Under the pieces are notes generated by a model. That model was not told where the DNA came from, did no database searches, and was given only the letters and a program-made list of their open reading frames with translations. Below, piece by piece: positions 15,325 through 23,206 of a DNA stretch of 33,701 nt (its first letter is position 1; each line of letters opens with the position of its first letter). Source of the DNA: Holophagaceae bacterium. GTDB lineage: Bacteria; Acidobacteriota; Holophagae; Holophagales; Holophagaceae. The stretch is from the NCBI GenBank assembly GCA_003165415.1, contig PLUC01000187.1, positions 1 to 33,701 on the forward strand, in the 5' to 3' direction. A program made the translations under genes and the position numbers.

Positions 15325-17331
15325 TCAGGAATTGAAATCGGGGTTGAGTTCGGGTGAGACGCCCGTCATGGGCAAGGCGATAATGATCTGGGCGCCGCCC
15401 TGGGGCCGGGTCCGGCCCGTGATGCTGCCGCCGTGGGCCTGGGCGATGCCCTTGCAGATGGCCAGGCCCAGCCCGGCCCCTGGAGTCACGGGCCTTCCGG
15501 TGCCCCGGAACAGCTTCTCGAAGATCAGCTCCTCTTCGCCGGGGGGCAAGCCCGGCCCCTCGTCGGCGACCGACAGTCGGAACTGCTCGCCCTCCACCCA
15601 GCCGCGGACCTCGATGGCGCTGCCCGGCGGGCTGAACTTGATGGCGTTGTCCAGTAAATTGATGAGCGCCTGCTCCATCAGCACCGGGTCCATGGCCACC
15701 CAGATCTCCGGCAGTTCCACGGAAACCGGGCGGGAACCTAGCTGCTCTTCCAGGTGGCTGAGGGCAGACCCGACCACTTCCTCGATGGCCGCCCATTCCT
15801 TCTTGGCCTGCACCAGGCCCGATTCCAGCTTGGTGATGTCCAGCAGGTTGTTGACCATGCGCAGGAGCCGGCGCGATTCCTGGAGGATGGTGCCCAGCAG
15901 CACCTTCGGATCGCCCGGCGCCGACTGCGGGCCGGGATTGAGCAGCGTGGTGGTGGCGCCGGTGATGGTGCCCAGCGGGGTCCTGAGGTCGTGGGAGATG
16001 CTGCTCAGCAGGTTGCTGCGCAGCTGCTCGTGCTTGGCCTGGATCCGAGCCTCAGTGCGGTCCTCGGCCAGGCTGGCCCGCTCCAGTGCCAGGGCGATCT
16101 GCGAGGCCAGGGGAACCAGCAAGTCGAGCCGGCTGGCGGGCATGGCGCCTCCCGTCGTGAACCAGAGCCCCAGCACCCCCAGTGGCCGCTCGGTGCCGGG
16201 CATGGGCAACATGAGGCAGGGAGACTGGGTGAAGAGCTCCGTGCCGTGGCCCACCGGCACCCCGCGTTCCATCACGGTCCGGGCGATCTCCAGCTCCTCC
16301 GCCTCGAGCCGAAGGCCCGTACCCACGGGAACCGGCAGCCGCCCCTGGGCATCGCAGAGCAGCAGCGCCACCGGGAGGTCCAGCTCCTGGCGCAGGAAGA
16401 GCACCACCCGCTGTTGGATGGCCGCCACCGAGCCGCCTTCGGCGAGCTCTTTGCCCAGGCGGTAGAGCGTGCGGGTGTGGCGCTCCTGGTTCTGGGCCAG
16501 CCGGGTCTGGGCCCGGATCCGCTCCGCCAGGCCCAGGATCACCCAGCCGACCCCGATCATCATCGTGAAGGTGCCGATGTGCTGGATGTCCGTGAGCACG
16601 AAGGTATAGCGCGGTTCGATGAAAAAGAAATCCAGGGCCAGGATGCTCAGGACGGAGGCGATCAGGGTCGGCCAGCGGCCGAACTGGGTGGCCGCCGCGG
16701 TGATGCACAGCATGTAGAGCATGATCACATCGGCCAGGCCCAGGTAATGGAACACCAGAAAGCCGACTCCGGTGGCCAGCGCCACGAAGCCGATGGCGAT
16801 GCCCAGGTTGCTCAGGTCCAGGGCTTCCGGCGGCTCGGGCGCCAGCGGGGACGGCGCGGCGGAGGACTTGGTGGGGACCACGTGGATGACCAGTTCAAAA
16901 TCCCCCTGGGCCAGGTCTTCCAGCAACGAACCGGACAGCCTGGCGCGCCAGTTGGGTTCACCCCGGCCCACCACCAGATGGGTGACCTGATGGGTCTTGG
17001 CCAGGGCCAGCAGTTCCCGGGCCACACTCCGGCTCGAGAAATGGAGGCGGATCAGGTCGGCCCCCAGTTCCTCGGCCAGACGCAGGTTGTCCGCCAGGCG
17101 GCGCTCCTCCACCCGGGAGGACAGAAGGGGCCGGGGCCCGTCCAGGTGCACCCCGATCCAGGGCGCCCCGCGCGCTTCGGCCATCCGGCAGGCGGCGCGG
17201 ATCAGCCCATCGCAAGCCGGCCTGCCGTCCACCGGGACCATGAACCTCGGCGTCCGAACGTTGCCGGACACAGCCCCCGCGTCCGCTTCCAATTCGGCTT
17301 CGGCAGGATGGATCAACGGGACGGAGGGCAA
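15325..17331 (-). CDS. kdpD: short KdpD-like sensor histidine kinase lacking the N-terminal KdpD domain
   Basis: The 668-residue kinase starts directly with the universal-stress-protein domain of KdpD (about 25-155). It continues with four membrane helices of the DUF4118 type (about 175-275), a GAF-like domain (about 300-430), HisKA with H-box SSISHDLRTPLG (His447), an N-box (NLLDNAIKF), G1 (DEGPGLP), F and G2 (GAGLGLAI). Full-length KdpD is near 900 residues and carries an N-terminal KdpD domain with Walker motifs and the c-di-AMP-linked region. That domain is absent, and no coding remnant of it is visible upstream. The start is TTG 17331 with AAGGG about 9 bases upstream. It is likely a membrane kinase phosphorylating the KdpE-like partner, with altered signal input. 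Confidence 0.85.
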   Translation of the reverse strand: MPSVPLIHPAEAELEADAGAVSGNVRTPRFMVPVDGRPACDGLIRAACRMAEARGAPWIGVHLDGPRPLLSSRVEERRLADNLRLAEELGADLIRLHFSSRSVARELLALAKTHQVTHLVVGRGEPNWRARLSGSLLEDLAQGDFELVIHVVPTKSSAAPSPLAPEPPEALDLSNLGIAIGFVALATGVGFLVFHYLGLADVIMLYMLCITAAATQFGRWPTLIASVLSILALDFFFIEPRYTFVLTDIQHIGTFTMMIGVGWVILGLAERIRAQTRLAQNQERHTRTLYRLGKELAEGGSVAAIQQRVVLFLRQELDLPVALLLCDAQGRLPVPVGTGLRLEAEELEIARTVMERGVPVGHGTELFTQSPCLMLPMPGTERPLGVLGLWFTTGGAMPASRLDLLVPLASQIALALERASLAEDRTEARIQAKHEQLRSNLLSSISHDLRTPLGTITGATTTLLNPGPQSAPGDPKVLLGTILQESRRLLRMVNNLLDITKLESGLVQAKKEWAAIEEVVGSALSHLEEQLGSRPVSVELPEIWVAMDPVLMEQALINLLDNAIKFSPPGSAIEVRGWVEGEQFRLSVADEGPGLPPGEEELIFEKLFRGTGRPVTPGAGLGLAICKGIAQAHGGSITGRTRPQGGAQIIIALPMTGVSPELNPDFNS

Positions 17332-17592
17332 GGTTTTTTTCCCTTCAGGACGATTCGGATTGTTGCTTCATTTCAGTGTAGGCCAATCGATATGGATGAA
17401 GCCCTCCCCGACCACGCCAAATAACTCCCGCCCTAGATCTTCGCCAAAGAAATCCGACTGACCAACTCAATCATCTAAAAAAAATATTAAAATTGCATAA
17501 AAATTTGAGTGTATAATTTATCTGATGTTTACAGGAATTCTTTCTGTTGGATCCTCTCGGGCCCCCGGGGCCCCACCCCAAGCTCGACGACC
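17332..17592. promoter_or_regulatory. divergent promoter region between kdpD and the DUF1444-like gene
   Basis: This 260-bp intergenic region separates a minus-strand and a plus-strand gene. 17462-17520 is AT-rich and contains a perfect TATAAT at 17512-17517, about 75 bp before the plus-strand ATG. Possible -35 elements (TTAAAA at 17487, TTGCAT at 17493) have non-ideal spacing of 19 and 13. Confidence 0.4.
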
Positions 17593-18603
17593 ATGACTAC
17601 CGCCTTCCTCAAGACCGCCCTGAAACGCCTAGTGCTGGCCTGCTTCCCGGCCTTGGCACCCACCGGGTCCCTTTCCCTGGGCGAAGCCCTGCCCTGGCTG
17701 GTGCCGAAGGTGCGGCCCAGGTTCGTCTACGAGACCGCGGTCCTGCGCACCGGGCGGCTGGCTCCCCAGTTCCGGCTCCTGGCGGGGATCTTCGCCGTCA
17801 GCCTGGCGGTGGACCTGCCCCAGCGGACGCTGGACGTGGACGTCGCCACTTTAAAGCGCTGGGACGCCGACTTCGATGCGCTGCTGCAGAAGGCCCGCAG
17901 CAACCTGGTGGGCCGGGGCGGGGAAGAGGGGTTCCGGCGCCTGGGACCGGGGCGCTACCGCTCCACCTGGCAGGACGGCCTGGATGGGAGCCGCCTGCTT
18001 CTGCCAGGGGTGCTGCGCTGCCTGAACCTGGACGGGGATCCGGTGGTCGTGCTGCCCAGCCCGGACACCATGTTGGTGGTGGGTTCCGAGGATATCCCGG
18101 CCCTGCGGTGGGCCCTGGCCGGCGCCCTGGAGTTCCTGGACTCGGATCCCCGCGCCCTGAACGGCTGCCCCCTGCGCCTGCGCCACTTCGACTGGGAGCC
18201 CTTCCAGGTCCAGGCCGGGCATCCCCTCCGGCCCCTGCTGGAGCAGATGCGCCAGCGCCGGCTCAGGGACGAGTATGTCCGCCAGAAGGCGCTGCTGGAC
18301 CACCGCAACGACTTGGCCGGAGTGCCCATAACCGTCGCCCCCTTCCATCTGGTGCGGACCCCCGGTGGACAAGTGGCCAGCTACACCACCTGGACCCCGG
18401 ACCAGGGCGAGGTCTGGTTGCCCGAAGCGGACCGTGTCTGCCTGGCCTGGGAATCCGGCGGTCGTGAGCAGAAAGCCTGGATGACTTGGGACGCGTTGAA
18501 ACGGCGCCTCAGCCACCTTCTGGAACCCGCCGGGCTGTTCCCGGAGCGGTACCGCCTGCGGGAATGCCCGGGGCGGGACCTGCTGGAGAGACTCCTGGCC
18601 TGA
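17593..18603 (+). CDS. DUF1444-like (YtpQ-type) protein
   Basis: The 336-residue soluble protein has a central FRLLAGIFAVSLAVDLPQRT segment, a helix with the pattern WDADFDALLQKARSNL, then S-rich strand and VVVLPSPDTMLVVG. This order matches the UPF0354/DUF1444 family (Bacillus YtpQ), whose function is unknown. The N-terminal ~60 and C-terminal ~100 residues are less clear. ATG 17593 has no strong SD; an in-frame GTG at 17509 would overlap the putative TATAAT and is less likely. It stands alone and is followed by the IS6 remnant. Confidence 0.55.
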   Translation: MTTAFLKTALKRLVLACFPALAPTGSLSLGEALPWLVPKVRPRFVYETAVLRTGRLAPQFRLLAGIFAVSLAVDLPQRTLDVDVATLKRWDADFDALLQKARSNLVGRGGEEGFRRLGPGRYRSTWQDGLDGSRLLLPGVLRCLNLDGDPVVVLPSPDTMLVVGSEDIPALRWALAGALEFLDSDPRALNGCPLRLRHFDWEPFQVQAGHPLRPLLEQMRQRRLRDEYVRQKALLDHRNDLAGVPITVAPFHLVRTPGGQVASYTTWTPDQGEVWLPEADRVCLAWESGGREQKAWMTWDALKRRLSHLLEPAGLFPERYRLRECPGRDLLERLLA

Positions 18604-18654
18604 CGTTCACAAAGCTTCTGCGGCGGATAGATGGTGTGTTGCTGCCCCCCATAG

Positions 18655-18885
18655 GCCCTGTTGCAAAGATGGAGGACTCAACCCAGGTGCGAGTTAAAGA
18701 ATGAACGAAGTAACCCCTCGACTTCCTTCAAAGGTCGGCAATTCCCTATCTCGGAGATCCTGCTTTGCGTTCGTTGGTATCTGGCCTGCCCCTTGAGCTA
18801 CCGCGACAGGCAAGAGATCACAGCCGAGCGGGGGATCAAGGTCGATGCGAGCACCATCTACCGCTGGGTCCAAGCCTATGCCCAG
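18655..18885 (+). mobile_element. IS6/IS26-family element, left-end remnant with transposase N-terminus
   Basis: The terminal inverted repeat GGCCCTGTTGCAAAG at 18655-18669 differs by one base in its first 14 from the IS26 repeat. About 50 bases further in, the plus frame reads FKGRQFPISEILLCVRWYL, then PLSYRDRQEITAERGIKVD and STIYRWVQAYA: the N-terminal HTH part of an IS6-family transposase. The match ends near 18880, before any DDE residue, where it abuts a piece of a monooxygenase gene. Non-functional. Confidence 0.8.
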
Positions 18886-19023
18886 GAAGCCAGGCTGGCG
18901 CACGGCAAGTTCCACGCTACGCTCGGCCATGGCCCGATAGGCCTGGTCGCCAGACTGGCGGGTGGAACTGAAGATGACCGCATAATACGGCGGGGTCGGG
19001 GTATGTACAAAGGGAATGGCCAT
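18877..19023 (-). pseudogene. antibiotic-biosynthesis-monooxygenase-like protein, N-terminal fragment
   Basis: From ATG 19023 on the minus strand, 49 residues read PPYYAVIFSSTRQSGDQAYR, then AMAERSVELAVRQPGFLGI: the first strand and helix of an ABM-fold (dimeric alpha+beta barrel) protein. The frame then continues as antisense of the IS6 transposase fragment, so the C-terminal half was lost at the junction near 18880. Small ABM-fold proteins of this kind are about 100 residues. The start has no clear SD. Confidence 0.6.
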
Positions 19024-19157
19024 AGCGCAGTTCTTCGAAGAAGCCGATTTTGGCAGGGGATGGTGTCGGCGCTCCCTGCAGCCTCACTCCACCCAGTGTC
19101 GTCGCGCACATCTCCACACTCGCGCCACGGCCCCTGCGGGGTCCAGGCGGTATCAGT

Positions 19158-19349
19158 TCATCTCCTCTTTGCATCGACCTCGGATAAAGAATCGAAGAAG
19201 AAATCCGTCTTGCAGTCCGGGCATACCCCTTGGGAATACCTGCCCCCGTATACGGTTCTGCGGTCCGGCACCCAGGTCATGCCCACCCTGATTTGTTCGC
19301 ACCAGCCACACTGCAAGGGAACTGAAACCCGAATCGTGGTCTTGACCAC
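19158..19349 (-). CDS. small zinc-ribbon-like protein
   Basis: The roughly 63-residue frame has CGWCEQIRVGMTWVP, then YSQGVCPDCKTDFF: a CX2C...CX2C pair. The same motif occurs as a C-terminal tail of many PAS/response-regulator proteins (C.YCK.IR...W......FSHGICPDC). Here it stands alone. The frame extends up to an ATG at 19388, but that codon lies within the terminator hairpin, so a GTG near 19349 is a more likely start; neither has a well-placed SD. It may be a detached tail rather than a working gene. Confidence 0.45.
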   Translation of the reverse strand: MVKTTIRVSVPLQCGWCEQIRVGMTWVPDRRTVYGGRYSQGVCPDCKTDFFFDSLSEVDAKRR

Positions 19350-19373
19350 CTCACCATGCGTTCTCCCGGAGGT

Positions 19374-19398
19374 AAAAAAAGCCCCCAAGTATGGGGGC
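19374..19398 (-). terminator. rho-independent terminator after radC
   Basis: On the minus strand GCCCCC (19398-19393), a 6-base loop and GGGGGC (19386-19381) form a strong stem, followed by seven T (19380-19374). It would end the hydG-radC transcript. A smaller hairpin, GCGGG/CCCGC, lies just upstream (about 19407-19422). Confidence 0.85.
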
Positions 19399-19591
19399 CA
19401 TGTCTGCGGGATACTGCCCGCTTCAGCTTGAATTACAAGGAAAGTATCGGGTTTTTCTCGAGTGAGTCAAGGCCCCGGTGGTCCGTACCGTCGGGTCTAT
19501 GCTGTGACCCTCCCCTGCAATGCCTGGTTGGTGGGCGGCTATCGGCCTCGCTTCCTATGGCCCGATTCCGACCAGGGCTTACCTGCCTTGA

Positions 19592-20236
19592 TCAGCGCCG
19601 GTCCCAGCCTTCCCCGACCCGGAAGCTGTAGTACGTCTCGCGCCCGACGATGATGTGGTCGTTCAGCGGCACGCCGATCAGGTCGGCCGCCGCTCTAAGC
19701 TGCCGGGTGAGCGTGATGTCCTCCCGGCTGGGTTCGGCGCCACCAGCTGGATGATTTTGCCAGGCCAGCACCGTCGTGGCCCCATAGCGCAAGGCCTCCC
19801 GCATCACCTCGCGCGGCGTGATCACCAGCCCCAGGGGCGTGCCCATCCCCAGGATCCGGTCGGCCACCACCTCGCCCTTGGCGTTCAGGCACAGGATCCC
19901 GAAGCGCTCCTCGGTGAGCCCTGCGGTCTTCGGCAGCAGATAGGCCCAAGCCATCCCGGGAGCACAGACTCGAGCCCGGTGAACCCGAGTGCGCCGGCGC
20001 TGGACTTCGACCAGGACCCCAACGCGAGCTGCTTCGGCGCTGGTCAGCCCCAGGGACACCAGGTCGGCGGGCCCCAGCATGAGGAGGTTACCCAGCCCGC
20101 CGCAGGCCTCCAGGAGCCCAGTTGCCCGCATGAGCGAGGGCTCTTCCAGCAGTAACTCGAGCAGCTGGGCGTCCGCAAGGTGCTCCGGGCCATAAGCCGC
20201 AAGGACTTTAGCGGCGTTGAAGGGACTAAGCCCCAT
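19592..20236 (-). CDS. radC: RadC-family JAMM-domain protein with variant metal site
   Basis: The 214-residue protein has an N-terminal helix-hairpin-helix region (about 1-85) and a C-terminal MPN/JAMM-like domain ending DHIIVGRETYYSFRVGEG, as in RadC/YeeS proteins. The usual HNHP(S/A)G...S..D metal motif reads WQNHPAGGAEPSRED: the first His is Gln, while the second His, the Ser and the Asp are kept. RadC proteins are widespread; a direct repair role is doubtful and the function is unsettled. The gene starts 28 bp after the hydG-like stop on the same strand and ends before a strong terminator, so the two form an operon-like pair. A 200-bp piece of the gene is duplicated at 12590-12788. Confidence 0.8.
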   Translation of the reverse strand: MGLSPFNAAKVLAAYGPEHLADAQLLELLLEEPSLMRATGLLEACGGLGNLLMLGPADLVSLGLTSAEAARVGVLVEVQRRRTRVHRARVCAPGMAWAYLLPKTAGLTEERFGILCLNAKGEVVADRILGMGTPLGLVITPREVMREALRYGATTVLAWQNHPAGGAEPSREDITLTRQLRAAADLIGVPLNDHIIVGRETYYSFRVGEGWDRR

Positions 20237-20264
20237 GGCCTACCCGAATATCCTCTCGCACAGA

Positions 20265-21794
20265 TTAAAAATAGATGTCCCGCTCGCCCTGCCCGATCCG
20301 GGCCAGGTCGTCCTCAAATTTGCGGACCATGAGGGGGGAGAAATCGATCGAGGTCCGTGCCTGGACCTCGGCGACCTCCTTGGCGATGATTTTCTCGCCT
20401 ACGGCCCGGGTCTCGGGCGTGCCGAAATCGTCCAGCCATTCCTTGAAGGTGAGGACGGCGTTCAACTTGCAGAAGCAGCCCTCCTTGCCGCTCTTGAGCA
20501 GGCCCATAATCTTGTCGCCGGTGCGGCCGCAGCGGTAGCCGGCGGTGCAGAAGGAGGTGATGTAGCCCATGGAGGCCAGTTCGCAGATCACTTCGTCCAG
20601 GGAGCGGGTGTCGCCCAGGATGAACTGCTGGCGCTTCTCCTTCTGCCCGCTCTCGGCGTCCTCGTAGGCGCCGACCCCGATCCGGCTGGAGGCGTCCCGT
20701 TGGGTGCACATCGGGATCACGTCGCGAATCATCTCGGGGCTCTCCCGGCAGGTGACGATCAGCCCCGCGTAGGGGATCGACAGACGCAGCACCCCGATCG
20801 CCCGCTTGAAATCCACATCGCTCACCCGGTGGGTGAGCCAGCTAAAGTCAGTGTCGGCGGCGGGTTCGATCCGCGGCACGGAGACAGTGTGCACCCCGAG
20901 GCCGAAGCGCCCTTCCAGGTCCCGGGTGTGGCAGAGCATGCCCATCACTTCGAACCGCCAGTCGTAAAGCCCGAATAGGGCGCCCGCCGCGACGTCGTCG
21001 ATGCCGGCGTCCATGGCCCGGTGCAGGGCATAGAGGCGCCAATCGAAGTTGCCCTTGATGGTCCCGGCCGGGTGGACCTGCCGGTAGGTGTTGTGGTGAT
21101 AGGTCTCCTGGAATACCTGGTAGGTGCCGATGCCGGCGTCGCCCAGCTTGCGCAGATCGGCGATCGACATCGGCGCCGCGTTGATGTTCACCCGGCGGAT
21201 CTCGCCCAGGCCGACTCGGGCCTGCTCCTTGACCGAGTAAATCCGGCGCATGCTTTCGGCGATGTAGTCGGCGTCGGTGGAAGGATGCTCGCCGTAGACT
21301 GCCACGATCCGCTTGTGCCCAAGCTTGCCGGCCATTATCCGGGCTTCCGCCTCGATCTCGTCGAAGGTGAGGGCGCGGCGCTCGATCGCCTTGTTGCTGG
21401 AGCGGAATCCGCAGTAGGTGCAGTCGTTCACGCACCTGGACCCGCAGTAAAGCGGGGCGAAAGTGACGATCCGGTTGTCGTAGACCTTGTTCTTGATCTT
21501 GGCGGCGGCCTCGAAGATCTCCTCCCAGAGGTCCGGGTCCTGCACATTGAGCAGGGCGGCGGTGTCTTCGGGGTCGAGCGACTCGATGGCGAAGGCCTTG
21601 GCGATGATGTCCCGGATCCTGGCCGGGTCCGGTCGGGCATTGCGTCTCAGCTGCAGCTCGATAAAGTTGTCATCGATGAAATCCTTGCCGTTGATGAGGT
21701 ACCGCTCGATTTCGTCCGGTCGGATCACCCGGTCCATCCAGGGTCTTTCGACGGTTCCAACACCCCCATCCGGATAGGGATCATGGTTAAGCAT
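20265..21794 (-). CDS. hydG: HydG-like radical SAM tyrosine lyase, variant C-terminal cluster motif
   Basis: The 509-residue protein matches HydG, the radical SAM enzyme that splits tyrosine and builds the Fe(CO)(CN) unit for [FeFe]-hydrogenase. The radical SAM triad lies in CVNDCTYC (Cys121, 125, 128). The barrel (YGEHPSTDADYI, QETYHHNTYRQVHPAG, GALFGLYDWRFE) is intact. In classical HydG the C-terminal dangler-iron site is CX2CX22C; here it reads SFCTAGYRCGRTGD and later GCFCKLNAV. Cys416 and Cys442 are in register, but the middle Cys is Gly419, with another Cys at 422. The start is ATG 21794 behind GGAGG. No hydE, hydF or hydrogenase gene is in the window; radC is directly downstream. It may be a HydG homologue with another job, or it may serve a distant hydrogenase. 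Confidence 0.85.
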   Translation of the reverse strand: MLNHDPYPDGGVGTVERPWMDRVIRPDEIERYLINGKDFIDDNFIELQLRRNARPDPARIRDIIAKAFAIESLDPEDTAALLNVQDPDLWEEIFEAAAKIKNKVYDNRIVTFAPLYCGSRCVNDCTYCGFRSSNKAIERRALTFDEIEAEARIMAGKLGHKRIVAVYGEHPSTDADYIAESMRRIYSVKEQARVGLGEIRRVNINAAPMSIADLRKLGDAGIGTYQVFQETYHHNTYRQVHPAGTIKGNFDWRLYALHRAMDAGIDDVAAGALFGLYDWRFEVMGMLCHTRDLEGRFGLGVHTVSVPRIEPAADTDFSWLTHRVSDVDFKRAIGVLRLSIPYAGLIVTCRESPEMIRDVIPMCTQRDASSRIGVGAYEDAESGQKEKRQQFILGDTRSLDEVICELASMGYITSFCTAGYRCGRTGDKIMGLLKSGKEGCFCKLNAVLTFKEWLDDFGTPETRAVGEKIIAKEVAEVQARTSIDFSPLMVRKFEDDLARIGQGERDIYF

Positions 21795-21902
21795 CACGCC
21801 TCCTCGCCAGCATCCGCCGGCATCCTCCCGCTCAGGTCTTCGAGCTTCGCGGTCGGAAAAGTTGGGTTAAATCCGACGACGGCCCACGCCCCCGCCCGAT
21901 GG

Positions 21903-22451
21903 GTGAGATTCTACTCCCGATGCCCCGAGGCGGATGGGCTGTCCGACCTCGCAGATATCAGGGAGAACCTGCCTGAGGCACTGCGGCATCACCTTCCCGA
22001 AGAGATGGAAGTGCCCGATTATCCAATGATTTCTGTCAGTGAAATGGCCTCCGTGATCGAGTCACTGAGCCTTGGGCAGGGCTATCCGCGATACGCGGTA
22101 CTGATGTTTCTTCCGCACGATGCGACGGATGAAGACTATGTCAACCTGCAGTACTCGGTTGACCACGGTATCGTCGGGATGGATTGGGTGCTCCTCGGCG
22201 CTAGGAACATTGCCGACAGCAAGGCGATCCGCGCCTTGGCCAAGACGCTTGGGTTTTCATTTCGCAGGTATGAAATGAACCAGGTCAGCTACCTCAGAGT
22301 TGAAGGCCCCGGGCTGGCAGAATTGGCCCACCTGGGAACAAGCATTGTTAGCGGGTTCTATCAATTCGAGGCGGATTCCAAAGTCAAACTGCTCCTTCAG
22401 GGATTCAACTGGAAACGCGCACCCAGTCAAGTGTCTTCTCTGGGCTGGTGA
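21903..22451 (+). CDS. hypothetical protein, divergent from hydG
   Basis: About 182 residues from GTG 21903 (VRFYSRCPEADGLSDL). It contains PRYAVLMFLPHDATDEDYVN, IVGMDWVLLGARNIADSKAI and SIVSGFYQFEADSKVKLLLQ, suggesting a small alpha/beta protein without membrane segments or Cys clusters. I do not recognise the family. The start is uncertain: no clear SD precedes 21903, and the next ATG (22005) would lose the conserved-looking N-terminus. It is divergent from the HydG-like gene across about 110 bp and is followed 60 bp later by a DinB-fold gene. Confidence 0.55.
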   Translation: MRFYSRCPEADGLSDLADIRENLPEALRHHLPEEMEVPDYPMISVSEMASVIESLSLGQGYPRYAVLMFLPHDATDEDYVNLQYSVDHGIVGMDWVLLGARNIADSKAIRALAKTLGFSFRRYEMNQVSYLRVEGPGLAELAHLGTSIVSGFYQFEADSKVKLLLQGFNWKRAPSQVSSLGW

Positions 22452-22511
22452 CCCTGGTGATGGCCAGGAACCGTTTGTATGATTGGTCCAAACCTATCCT
22501 TGGGAGGTTCC

Positions 22512-23030
22512 GTGACAGCCATTACCCACCGGGTCGGCGCGCTTGGCGCCATGATGGACGAGTACGAGCGGGCGGTGCGGGAGTTGAACCAGTTCGTGGG
22601 CCCGCTGAAACAGGAGGCATTCCTGCATGTGCGGGACGCCGATAGCACGGATGAGAACAGCCGCACCATCCAATCGGTGGTTAAGCATGTCATCCATGCG
22701 GGTTACGCCTACATCCATTACCTACGCAAGGCCTTGGGCATGTCCTTCGACACGCCGGATTACAAAATTGAAACGCCCCTTGACGCTGTCCGCGAGTTGG
22801 AGATCCTGGCCTCCCGGACGGCTGAGACCTTCGAAGGGATGTGGCTGATGAGCTTTGAGGACATGGCAGCCCTGCAGTTCCAGGTGCGCTGGGGGCCCAT
22901 CTACAACCTGGAGCAGCTCCTTGAGCACGCCATTGTCCACTTGCTGCGGCACCGGAGGCAGGTGGGTAGGTTTCTTTCTGAGGCCCGGTTTGGTTCCTCG
23001 ATGGATCGAGTGGATAGCGATCAGTTATAA
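22512..23030 (+). CDS. DinB-fold protein (first copy)
   Basis: The 172-residue protein is a four-helix bundle of DinB/YfiT type. Possible metal-binding His residues are in VVKHVIHAGYAYIHYL and in LEHAIVHLLRHRRQVGRFL. The start is GTG 22512 because GGGAGG lies 5 bases upstream; an upstream ATG at 22479 has no SD. DinB-fold enzymes include metal-dependent thiol-S-transferases and many uncharacterised proteins, so no reaction is assigned. The gene ends 9 bp before the IS6 right terminal repeat. Confidence 0.65.
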   Translation: MTAITHRVGALGAMMDEYERAVRELNQFVGPLKQEAFLHVRDADSTDENSRTIQSVVKHVIHAGYAYIHYLRKALGMSFDTPDYKIETPLDAVRELEILASRTAETFEGMWLMSFEDMAALQFQVRWGPIYNLEQLLEHAIVHLLRHRRQVGRFLSEARFGSSMDRVDSDQL

Positions 23031-23038
23031 CCGGGCGG

Positions 23039-23053
23039 TTTTGCAACAGTGCC
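23039..23053 (+). mobile_element. IS6/IS26-family right terminal repeat (remnant)
   Basis: GTTTTGCAACAGTGCC ends here; its last 14 bases are exactly the right terminal repeat of IS26-type elements. Together with the left repeat at 18655-18669 (13 of 15 bases matching in inverted orientation) it brackets 4.4 kb. No transposase C-terminus lies to its left, only the DinB gene. No 8-bp target duplication is seen between the two outer flanks. Confidence 0.75.
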
Positions 23054-23180
23054 CCTGCGGTACCACCTCGACCAGTTTGCTTGAGAATTCTCTTTCCAGG
23101 GCCTGCCCTTCAAATCACCGTCCTGCAGTTCCTGGAAAGGTGCGCCAGGTCCGGACCGTTCGACAATTTTATTGACTGAT

Positions 23181-23187
23181 CGTTCCA
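23181..23187. promoter_or_regulatory. operator half-site upstream of tetR
   Basis: CGTTCCA, identical to one arm of the palindrome at 23803-23818, lies 20 bp before the tetR start and just after a TTGACT that could be a -35 element. The other arm is not conserved. This suggests weak autoregulation. Confidence 0.4.
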
Positions 23188-23206
23188 TATCCTTATCCTT
23201 GTCTTC

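Noticed and set aside
15224-17424. Long plus-strand open frames opposite kdpDE
   Set aside because: They are composition-driven shadows rich in Gly/Gln/Arg. The minus strand holds all kinase and receiver motifs.
20265-21794. A hydrogenase maturation locus
   Set aside because: Only a HydG-like gene is present. HydE, HydF and hydrogenase subunits are absent and the C-terminal Cys motif differs, so a maturation locus is not claimed.
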